From the NCBI GenBank assembly GCA_958446785.1, contig CAUCXP010000123.1:1-5394 (forward strand): DNA of 5,394 bases, read 5' to 3'. Below, piece by piece: positions 1 to 5,394 of this stretch. Within the stretch, counting starts at the first letter, position 1; each line of letters opens with the position of its first letter. This DNA is from an uncultured Collinsella sp. (lineage in GTDB: Bacteria; Actinomycetota; Coriobacteriia; Coriobacteriales; Coriobacteriaceae). The position numbers and the translations under genes are program-made. The notes beneath the pieces are model-generated. The model was given only the letters and a program-made list of their open reading frames with translations, was not told the DNA's origin and made no database searches.

Positions 1-2700
1 CTGCGTGCCAATAAGGGCCATGAGGCAGACTTCGACGATTTTGAGCCCTTGGTCGAGCCTTCGGCCAATCGCGATATCGCCGGCGTGGTCATTGCCGTTT
101 TGGCGATCGCGTCCTTCATTGCCGTGATCTCACCGGCAACTGCGCCCGTGACGGCTGCTGTTGCCGGGTTCTATCACCTGGGCTTTGGCCTGGGCGCCTA
201 CGTGCTGCCGATCGTCATCTTGCTGTTTGCCGCCACGCTCTTTTTGGGTGAGGACTCGCCGCTCAACGTGCGCTCCGTTGCGGGCGGCGCCGTGGTCTTT
301 ATCGCCGTCGTCTCCATTCTTTCGCTGATGGTGCCGGGCACGAGCGATTCGTGCGACCTTATGTTTACGCCGCAGAACCTTTCCGTGTCGGGCGGCTACA
401 TTGGCGCCTTTATCGCAAGTGCCTTGCAAAACGCCCTGGGTAAACCTATCGCCATGGTTGTCTTGCTGGGGCTTGTCGTCGTTGGTTTGGTCATTATCGG
501 TTTTTCGGTGGGTGGCGTTTTGCGCTCCGCACGCGATCGCGCTGCCGATTTTGCCGAACGCCGTCGTGCCGATGTCAACGCCAGCCCTTGGGGTGACGAC
601 GAAGCCCTGTCGGTGCCCGGCGTTGCCCGTCCGCACCTGAGCATTCTTCGTCAAAAGGGCTCCGATGCTGCCGTGACCACGGTCATGGGCAACGATGTGG
701 ACCCGGTTTTGGACGATGATGACGAGGACGAGGATCCGTTTGTTGACGTGTCCGATGCCGTGGATGCCGAGCGGGCCAAGACCACGCTGTTGCCGCACCG
801 CCATGCCAAGAAGGGCAAGGCCGCGCCCAAGCTCAATACGAGTGAGCCCGACCCGTCTTGGTCCGATAGCGAGATTGAGCTCACCGAGGGCGATGACGAG
901 GACGACGAGGCTCCGATTGAGACCGCAAAGACAACTTTGCTGCCGCGTCGCCATGCAAAGCGCGGCCAGGTAACCGGCCAGCTTTCGATGGAAGACGACC
1001 CCGATAAGATCGACGAGTCCGAGCCGCCGTTTGCCGTGAATCCCGTCTCGGCCGCACCTCAGATTCCCGATTTTCTGAAGCATCCCAAGGTTGCCGATGC
1101 ACCTGCCACGAGTGCTGTCGAATCAGCTGCGGCTCGTGATGGGGGAGCGGACGGCGGCGCCGCAGATAACGAGGGCGAAGAAGAGGACGGCCTCAAGCTT
1201 CCGCCGCTCGAAATCCTGCATGCCAACCCGCAGTCGGCTTCCGCCGCGTCTTCGGACAAGGAGCTTGAGCAGACCGCTGAGTCACTGCAATCCACCTTGC
1301 TTGAGTTTGGCCGCAGTGCCCGCGTGGTCGGCTGGATCGCCGGCCCCACGGTGACGACCTTTAAGCTGCAACCTGGCGAGGGCGAGCGCGTGAGCAAGAT
1401 TTCGAGCCTCGAGGACGATATCGCGCTTTCGCTCGCTGCCCAGTCGGTACGTATCTTTGCCCCGATCCCCGGCACCTCGCTCGTGGGCATCGAGATTCCC
1501 AACCGCAAGCGCCAGAACGTCAACCTGGGCGACGTTCTGCCCTATGTGAAGGGCGGTCCGCTCGAGCTGGCCATTGGTCGCGATGCCGAGGGCACGCCGG
1601 TTGTCGCCGATCTCGCCAAGATGCCCCACCTGCTTATTGCCGGTACGACCGGTTCTGGTAAGTCGGTGATGATCAATTCCATCATCACGACCTTGCTCAT
1701 GCGCGCCCTTCCCGAGGACGTTCGCCTGATTATGGTCGACCCCAAGCGCGTCGAGCTTGCGGGCTATAACGGTCTGCCGCATCTCTATGTGCCCGTGGTG
1801 ACCGAGCCTAAGCAGGCCGCGAGCGCTCTGCAATGGGCCGTGTCCGAGATGGAGCGTCGCCTGAAGGTCTTTGAGCGGCTCAACGTGCGTAAGATCTCGA
1901 CCTACAACGAAAAGCAGGCCGCCGGCGAGTTTGAGCATTACGACAACCCGCCGCAAAAGATGCCCTACCTGGTCATCATCATTGACGAGCTCTCTGACCT
2001 GATGATGGTCGCCGGTAAGGATGTCGAGGCCTCGATCGTGCGTATTGCACAGCTGGGCCGTGCCGCCGGTATTCATCTTATCGTGGCCACGCAGCGCCCC
2101 AGCTCCAACGTGGTGACGGGCCTCATCAAGGCCAACATCACCAACCGCATCGCCTTTAACGTCGCCACGGGCATTGACTCGCGCGTCATCATCGACCAGA
2201 TGGGCGCCGAAAAGCTCACTGGTCTGGGCGATATGCTGTTCTCTAAGGTTGATTGGGGCAAGCCTCGCCGTATCCAGGGCTGCTTTGTCTCGGACGACGA
2301 AATCAACGAGATTGTCGAGTTCGTCAAGTCGCAGAGCGAGCCCGACTACCATGAGGAGATCCTGTCGGCTGTGGCGCCCGCTTCCATGTCCATGGCGGGT
2401 GGCGGCGGCATTGTCCGCACCGGAGTCGCCGAGCCGCAAGACGATGATCCGCTCATCTGGGAAGCCGCCCATATTGTGGTGGAATCGCAGCTTGGCTCCA
2501 CATCTGGCCTGCAACGTCGTCTGAAGGTTGGCTATGCGCGCGCCGGGCGTATTATGGACATGCTGGAAGAAAAGGGTGTCGTCGGCCCGCCCGACGGTTC
2601 CAAGCCGCGCGAGGTCCTGTTGGACGAGGAGGGGCTTGCCGCGTTGGAGTCTGTCGACGCCGAGATGGCACGTGAAGATCGTGAGTTTGGAGGATTCTGA
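1..2700 (+). CDS. ftsK: DNA translocase FtsK/SpoIIIE family, 5'-partial
   Basis: Membrane-anchored, ATP-driven DNA pump that clears and sorts chromosome termini through the closing septum. The frame is open from base 1 (899 codons here) with no in-frame ATG or GTG before the first membrane segment, so the start lies upstream; the TTG at 49 has no ribosome site and is unlikely to be it. Four hydrophobic segments lie at about codons 26-44, 56-82, 92-112 and 149-174, and the TM3-TM4 loop holds the family's Gly-rich stretch. An acidic, probably disordered linker follows (codons 175-397). The motor begins near 1192. Walker A GTTGSGKS is at 1642-1665 (Lys554), and Walker B, ending in Asp662-Glu663, is at 1969-1989. 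ATQRPSSNVVTG and GAEKLTGLGDMLF follow. The C-terminal gamma winged helix (2446-2622; LQRRLKVGYARAGRI) reads chromosome polarity sequences in this family. All motor motifs look intact. Family assignment is very secure; a sporulation-specific SpoIIIE role is unlikely if the host is non-sporulating. Confidence 0.97.
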   Translation: MRANKGHEADFDDFEPLVEPSANRDIAGVVIAVLAIASFIAVISPATAPVTAAVAGFYHLGFGLGAYVLPIVILLFAATLFLGEDSPLNVRSVAGGAVVFIAVVSILSLMVPGTSDSCDLMFTPQNLSVSGGYIGAFIASALQNALGKPIAMVVLLGLVVVGLVIIGFSVGGVLRSARDRAADFAERRRADVNASPWGDDEALSVPGVARPHLSILRQKGSDAAVTTVMGNDVDPVLDDDDEDEDPFVDVSDAVDAERAKTTLLPHRHAKKGKAAPKLNTSEPDPSWSDSEIELTEGDDEDDEAPIETAKTTLLPRRHAKRGQVTGQLSMEDDPDKIDESEPPFAVNPVSAAPQIPDFLKHPKVADAPATSAVESAAARDGGADGGAADNEGEEEDGLKLPPLEILHANPQSASAASSDKELEQTAESLQSTLLEFGRSARVVGWIAGPTVTTFKLQPGEGERVSKISSLEDDIALSLAAQSVRIFAPIPGTSLVGIEIPNRKRQNVNLGDVLPYVKGGPLELAIGRDAEGTPVVADLAKMPHLLIAGTTGSGKSVMINSIITTLLMRALPEDVRLIMVDPKRVELAGYNGLPHLYVPVVTEPKQAASALQWAVSEMERRLKVFERLNVRKISTYNEKQAAGEFEHYDNPPQKMPYLVIIIDELSDLMMVAGKDVEASIVRIAQLGRAAGIHLIVATQRPSSNVVTGLIKANITNRIAFNVATGIDSRVIIDQMGAEKLTGLGDMLFSKVDWGKPRRIQGCFVSDDEINEIVEFVKSQSEPDYHEEILSAVAPASMSMAGGGGIVRTGVAEPQDDDPLIWEAAHIVVESQLGSTSGLQRRLKVGYARAGRIMDMLEEKGVVGPPDGSKPREVLLDEEGLAALESVDAEMAREDREFGGF
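775..966 (+). repeat. Duplicated 14-residue motif in the FtsK linker
   Basis: The motif AKTTLLPxRHAKxG occurs twice, at 775-816 (AKTTLLPHRHAKKG) and 925-966 (AKTTLLPRRHAKRG), offset by exactly 150 bases (50 codons). Twelve of 14 residues match, and the two changes are His to Arg and Lys to Arg. Six of the matching residues use different synonymous codons. Each copy is basic and follows an acidic run (eight acidic codons at 712-735; an Asp/Glu-rich run at 886-909). The pattern looks like an old internal duplication kept at protein level, possibly a short docking motif. Its function is unknown. Confidence 0.85.
2689..2693 (+). promoter_or_regulatory. Ribosome-binding site for the RodZ-like gene, inside ftsK
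   Basis: GGAGG lies within the last codons of ftsK, six bases before the ATG at 2700. It fixes the start of the next gene. The ATG shares its A with the ftsK TGA (TGATG), the usual arrangement for translational coupling. Confidence 0.85.
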
Positions 2701-4211
2701 TGGCTGCACGCTTTGGTGACATGCTGCTCGAGCAGCGTCGCCGAATGGGCCTTTCCATTCAGCAGGTCGCCAACACCATCAAAATCAGGCCGCAGATCAT
2801 CGAGTTTTTCGAGACCGGTAACTTTGCTTCGATGCCGCCGCGCGGCTATGCGCAGGGCATGATTTCGAGCTATGCTCGCTTTTTGGGCCTCAATCCGCGC
2901 GAGGTCGTCAATGCCTACTTTGACGACCTGATGGCTTACGAACGCGAGACGTCGCAGCAGGGCGGTCGTTTTCAGGACGCCGCCGGCTACGTCAATTCGC
3001 GTTCCTCGGTCGATAACGGGCGCTTCCTGATGGTTCAGGGCGGTCGTTCGACCCGCTATGGACAGCGTCCTCAGCAGGCCGGTTATATTACCGAGACGGG
3101 TTCGGGCGAGGAGATTCGCTCACAGCGTGACCGGTTCCGCAGTACGCCGATGCCCGAGGACCGTGCACTTCCCGCTGCCCGAGGCGTGGCGCGTGACCCT
3201 CGTGCCGGCTACGGCGACGGCGGCTATTCCGATCGTGGTTACCGTGGTGCCTCTACGGGACGCTCTCGCGGTGGCTATGCGGATGCCGATACCACGCAGG
3301 TGACGCCGCGTCTTCGCTCTCAATCACAGCCGTATGGCCAGCGCTCTTCGGCTCCGCGTTCGGGCCAGCGTGGCTATCAAGGCCGCGGTGAACTTGCGCC
3401 CCGCTCGGGTCAGCGCAGCCTTCAGGGCCAGGGTGGCTATCGCGGCCGTTCCGATAGCAATCGTGGTCGTATGCCTCAGGGAGGCGGCCGCAGCAGTTCC
3501 AATCGTGGACGCGGCGGATCACGTACTCCTCAAAACAACGGGCTCGATCCGCGTATCGTCTACGCCGGCATCGGTGCCGTTGCGCTGCTGTTGATTGTGC
3601 TCATCGTGGTGCTTCTGCGCGGCTGCGCATCTTCGGCGCCCGAGACCACGCCCGAGACGCCCACTGCTACCAAGACGACGACCAAGAAGTCTTCTAAGAA
3701 GACCGAAACGGTCGACGAGGACGAAGACACCGATGAGGCGACGGATGAGTCGACTGACTCGGACGCTACCAAGACGACGGCCAAGAAGGAAGAGAACGAG
3801 GTCACGAAGGTCAAAGTCTCCGTTGCCAAGGGAAAGACCGCGTGGATTGAGGTCAAAGTCGATGGCAAGTCGGTCTATGGCGCCCAAGCGACTGGCCCCT
3901 TTGAGCAGGAGTACACGCCCGAGTCCTCGATCGAGATCACCACGTCCAAGCCTTCCGATGTCACCGTTACCAAGAACGGTGAAAAGGTCCGTTACGATAC
4001 CAAGACCTCGGGCGTGGCACGTGTGACGATCACCGTTCCCAAGAAGGAGACGACTGATTCCGAGAATGGTGAAAGTTCTGATGGTGCCGACGCCACCGAT
4101 GGTAACGACACCACCGACGGTACCGATGCCCAGTCCACGGATGGCGCCGATACCGCAACTGACGGTCAGACGCCCACCGATTCTACCGACTATTCGTACG
4201 ATAGCTACTAA
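2700..4211 (+). CDS. RodZ-like transmembrane HTH protein with RG-rich linker
   Basis: A 503-residue single-pass membrane protein with RodZ architecture. Residues 1-75 form the cytoplasmic Cro/CI-type helix-turn-helix (HTH_25 type), with LSIQQVANTIKIRPQIIEFFE and RGYAQGMISSYARFLGL. In RodZ this fold serves protein contact, notably with MreB, more than DNA binding. Residues 84-283 are a long low-complexity linker that becomes Arg/Gly/Ser/Tyr/Gln-rich from about 161. One membrane helix follows at about 286-306 (3555-3617). Outside it are a Thr/Lys then acidic stalk (310-368), a beta-rich domain resembling DUF4115 (about 369-447, with DVTVTKNGEKV) and a Thr/Asp/Gly tail ending YSYDSY. E. coli RodZ is about 337 residues, so the extra length lies in the linker, stalk and tail. 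GGAGG six bases upstream and the one-base overlap with ftsK support this start. It is probably a cell-shape or division scaffold; whether its partner is MreB is unknown, so I give no symbol. Confidence 0.9.
   Translation: MAARFGDMLLEQRRRMGLSIQQVANTIKIRPQIIEFFETGNFASMPPRGYAQGMISSYARFLGLNPREVVNAYFDDLMAYERETSQQGGRFQDAAGYVNSRSSVDNGRFLMVQGGRSTRYGQRPQQAGYITETGSGEEIRSQRDRFRSTPMPEDRALPAARGVARDPRAGYGDGGYSDRGYRGASTGRSRGGYADADTTQVTPRLRSQSQPYGQRSSAPRSGQRGYQGRGELAPRSGQRSLQGQGGYRGRSDSNRGRMPQGGGRSSSNRGRGGSRTPQNNGLDPRIVYAGIGAVALLLIVLIVVLLRGCASSAPETTPETPTATKTTTKKSSKKTETVDEDEDTDEATDESTDSDATKTTAKKEENEVTKVKVSVAKGKTAWIEVKVDGKSVYGAQATGPFEQEYTPESSIEITTSKPSDVTVTKNGEKVRYDTKTSGVARVTITVPKKETTDSENGESSDGADATDGNDTTDGTDAQSTDGADTATDGQTPTDSTDYSYDSY
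3180..3527 (+). other. Region encoding an RGG-like arginine/glycine-rich disordered segment
   Basis: Residues 161-276 of the RodZ-like protein contain 23 Arg, no Lys and only seven acidic residues, set among Gly, Ser, Gln and Tyr (for example RGYQGRG, GYRGRSDSNRGR, SSNRGRGGSR). Such RG/RGG composition is known from eukaryotic RNA-binding, condensate-forming proteins. Here it lies on the cytoplasmic side, just before the membrane helix. The composition is seen directly; RNA, DNA or lipid binding is inference. Confidence 0.8.
3351..3416 (+). repeat. APRSGQR repeat in the RodZ-like linker
   Basis: APRSGQR is encoded at 3351-3371 and again at 3396-3416, a 45-base (15-codon) period. Codons differ between the copies. 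Looser related units (GYQGRG, GYRGR) surround them, consistent with a linker that grew by short tandem duplications. Confidence 0.7.
4047..4208 (+). repeat. Low-complexity Thr/Asp/Gly tail of the RodZ-like protein
   Basis: Residues 450-503 form a degenerate repeat of Thr, Asp, Gly and Ala (DGADATDGNDTTDG, TDGADTATDGQ; DGAD occurs at 461 and 481). The tail is strongly acidic, has no Arg, has a single Lys (at its first residues at most) and ends YSYDSY. It follows the folded outer domain, so it is predicted to lie outside the membrane, perhaps reaching into the cell wall. I see no sortase motif. Confidence 0.75.
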
Positions 4212-4223
4212 GCCGCTCGTACG

Positions 4224-4231
4224 CGAAAGGA
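4224..4231 (+). promoter_or_regulatory. Ribosome-binding site for yajQ
   Basis: CGAAAGGA in the 26-base gap, six bases before the ATG at 4238. No promoter or terminator stem is visible in this gap, so yajQ is probably cotranscribed with the genes before it. Confidence 0.8.
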
Positions 4232-4237
4232 AACATC

Positions 4238-4735
4238 ATGGCTAAAGATTCCAGCTTCGACGTCGTGTCCGAGGTCAACATGCAAGAGGTCGACAACGCC
4301 TTTCAGCAGACAACGCGCGAGATTTCCCAGCGCTATGACCTTAAGGATTCCGGCGCTACGATCGAGCTTTCGAAGGGCGACAAGCTCTTTACGATTAACG
4401 CCCCGGCCGACTTTGTCTCCAAGCAGATTATCGACGTGCTGAGCTCCAAGCTCATCAAGCGCGGCATCGACCTCAAGGCTGTCTCGTGGGATGCTCCGCA
4501 GGCGGCATCGGGCGGCACCGTGCGCGCGCTCGGCCATATCGTCGAGGGTATCGACCAGGCGACGGCCAAGAAGATCAATAAGGACATCAAGGACCAAAAG
4601 CTCAAGGTCAAGGTGACCATCGAGGCCGACAAGCTGCGTGTTTCCTCTGCTTCGAAGGACGCGTTGCAGACCGTGATCCAGTTCCTGCGCGACCAGGACT
4701 ACGGCCAGCCGCTGCAGTTCACCAACTACCGTTAA
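4238..4735 (+). CDS. yajQ: YajQ family nucleotide-binding protein (DUF520)
   Basis: A 165-residue soluble cytoplasmic protein, close to the family's usual length of about 163. The family opening is clear (MAKDSSFDVVSEVNMQEVDN at the N-terminus, then REISQRYDLKDSGATIEL), as are the second-half motifs KKINKDIKDQKLKVKVTIE and the ending LRDQDYGQPLQFTNYR. The family fold is two ferredoxin-like domains. Members bind nucleotides or nucleic acids, and a Xanthomonas member is a cyclic-di-GMP effector; many genomes carry it without a proven role. It starts 26 bases after the RodZ-like gene behind a good ribosome site and ends 27 bases before rimO, consistent with operon membership. Family assignment is secure; the ligand and role here are open. 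Confidence 0.96.
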   Translation: MAKDSSFDVVSEVNMQEVDNAFQQTTREISQRYDLKDSGATIELSKGDKLFTINAPADFVSKQIIDVLSSKLIKRGIDLKAVSWDAPQAASGGTVRALGHIVEGIDQATAKKINKDIKDQKLKVKVTIEADKLRVSSASKDALQTVIQFLRDQDYGQPLQFTNYR

Positions 4736-4742
4736 TATCATT

Positions 4743-4750
4743 CGAAAGGA
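4743..4750 (+). promoter_or_regulatory. Ribosome-binding site for rimO
   Basis: CGAAAGGA, the same octamer as before yajQ, lies in the 27-base gap. It is 12 bases before the ATG at 4763, longer than ideal. The next in-frame ATG (4793) would remove most of the first beta strand before LGCAKN, so 4763 remains the better start. Confidence 0.65.
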
Positions 4751-4762
4751 CCGCTCTCCAAC

Positions 4763-5394
4763 ATGGATACTCCGTTGGGCTCCGTACTCTACATGACCCT
4801 CGGGTGCGCTAAGAACGAGGTTGACACCGACCGCATGCGTTCTCTTTTGACCGCCGCAGGCTACGAGGAGGCATTCGACCCGCAGGATGCCGATATCGCC
4901 ATCGTCAATACATGCTCGTTCCTCGCCTCCGCAACGTCCGAGAGCATCGAGACCACCCTCGAGCTCGCCAACGAGGTTCAGGACGGCGTTCGTTCTTGCC
5001 CCATCGTCATGTGCGGCTGTGTGCCGTCGCGCTATGGCGACGACCTGCCCGATGAGCTGCCCGAGGTCGCTGCCTTTGTGAAGGCCGACGAGGAGGACGG
5101 TATCGTGGCGGTCATCGATGGCGTGCTGGGTGTCGAGCGTGAGATCGCAGCCTATATTCCGCAAGTCAAGCGCACTGTCGAGGGCGCTGTCGCCTACGTC
5201 AAGATTTCCGATGGCTGCAACCGCTTCTGCAGCTTCTGCATGATTCCCTACATCCGCGGCCGCTATCACTCGCGTAGTGCCGAGAGCATTATTTCCGAGG
5301 TGCGCGACTTGGTTGCCGGTGGCGTGCGAGAGATCGTGCTGATCGGCCAGGACACGGGCATCTGGGGCACCGACTTTGCGGATGATGACGTCGC
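4763..5394 (+). CDS. rimO: Ribosomal protein S12 methylthiotransferase RimO, 3'-partial
   Basis: A radical-SAM enzyme that adds a methylthio group to a conserved aspartate of ribosomal protein S12, using two iron-sulfur clusters. The 210 codons present cover the N-terminal methylthiotransferase domain, with cluster ligands Cys15 (LGCAKNEVDTDRM), Cys51 (NTCSF) and Cys86 (CGCVPSRY). They also cover the start of the radical-SAM barrel, with CX3CX2C at Cys152, Cys156 and Cys159 (GCNRFCSFCMIPYIRGR), then IVLIGQDTGIWG. The rest of the barrel and the expected C-terminal TRAM domain lie beyond the window. LGCAKNEVDT favours RimO over its tRNA-modifying paralogue MiaB, which usually has a YGCQMN-type opening; the PYIRGR stretch is shared by both. 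No frameshift is seen. Confidence 0.93.
   Translation, partial: MDTPLGSVLYMTLGCAKNEVDTDRMRSLLTAAGYEEAFDPQDADIAIVNTCSFLASATSESIETTLELANEVQDGVRSCPIVMCGCVPSRYGDDLPDELPEVAAFVKADEEDGIVAVIDGVLGVEREIAAYIPQVKRTVEGAVAYVKISDGCNRFCSFCMIPYIRGRYHSRSAESIISEVRDLVAGGVREIVLIGQDTGIWGTDFADDDV

Noticed and set aside
130..1083. Antisense open frame of 317 codons opposite the FtsK membrane domain and linker
   Set aside because: Composition is that of a shadow frame, and the + strand carries clear transmembrane segments and a continuous FtsK frame.
2624..2636. Shine-Dalgarno-like GAGGAGGGG inside the end of ftsK
   Set aside because: It encodes Glu-Glu-Gly in the ftsK frame, and no plausible gene starts behind it; the RodZ-like gene has its own site at 2689-2693.
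1282..2709. Long antisense open frame of 475 codons opposite the FtsK motor
   Set aside because: Its protein has no recognisable domain and is rich in Arg, His, Gly and Asp, as expected for the complement of GC-rich codons. The + strand has unambiguous FtsK motifs throughout.
3603..3632. Lipobox-like LRGC just after the membrane helix of the RodZ-like protein
   Set aside because: It lies more than 300 residues from the N-terminus, and Arg at the -2 position does not fit a lipobox. The helix is a single-pass anchor, not a signal peptide.
3595..4026. Overlapping + strand frame encoding an extremely Arg/Pro/Ser-rich protein
   Set aside because: This is the shifted reading of Lys/Thr/Asp-rich codons (aag, acg, gac) in the RodZ-like gene. 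It has no ribosome site, and the main frame contains a membrane helix and outer domain.
4209..4237. Possible terminator or operator around the CGTACG palindrome after the RodZ-like stop
   Set aside because: The palindrome is only six bases with no longer stem and no T-run. The gap is just long enough for the yajQ ribosome site.
4208..5269. Antisense open frame of 353 codons opposite yajQ and rimO
   Set aside because: It spans two well-identified genes and both intergenic gaps, has no family resemblance, and is explained by codon bias on the + strand.

Overview
The window is a compact, single-strand stretch of bacterial housekeeping DNA. It carries four genes, all on the + strand, and almost no non-coding sequence. 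High GC with G/C-ending codons, strong Shine-Dalgarno sites, and an FtsK gene followed by a RodZ-like gene, yajQ and rimO suggest a GC-rich, Gram-positive, non-sporulating anaerobe. My best guess is the actinobacterial class Coriobacteriia, of the Collinsella/Olsenella type. That placement is inferred from protein flavour and gene order, not from a search.

Layout. Positions 1-2700 hold most of a FtsK/SpoIIIE DNA translocase whose start lies upstream of the window. It has an N-terminal membrane domain, a long acidic linker, a RecA-like motor and a C-terminal DNA-reading winged helix. Positions 2700-4211 hold a RodZ-like membrane protein whose ATG overlaps the ftsK stop by one base (TGATG). Positions 4238-4735 hold yajQ, a small nucleotide-binding-family protein. 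Positions 4763-5394 hold the first 210 codons of rimO, the ribosomal protein S12 methylthiotransferase, cut by the window end. The only gaps are 26 and 27 bases, and each carries a ribosome-binding site. I see no internal promoter, terminator, RNA gene, mobile element or CRISPR array, so the four genes probably form one transcription unit.

How the genes relate. FtsK (chromosome clearance at the division septum) and the RodZ-like protein (a membrane-spanning cell-shape/division factor) are tightly coupled and are probably made in a fixed ratio. YajQ and RimO are general cytoplasmic functions, and RimO acts on the ribosome. In Bacillus and its relatives the spoIIIE region runs on through a RodZ-like gene towards pgsA-cinA-recA, so such genes may follow here (inference).

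The most unusual content is in low-complexity regions. The FtsK linker carries a duplicated 14-residue motif whose two copies agree in protein but differ in synonymous codons. The RodZ-like protein has an RGG-like, arginine-only cytoplasmic linker, and it switches abruptly to lysine-only usage outside the membrane. I did not find a new multi-gene system; the core genes are conserved and ordinary.
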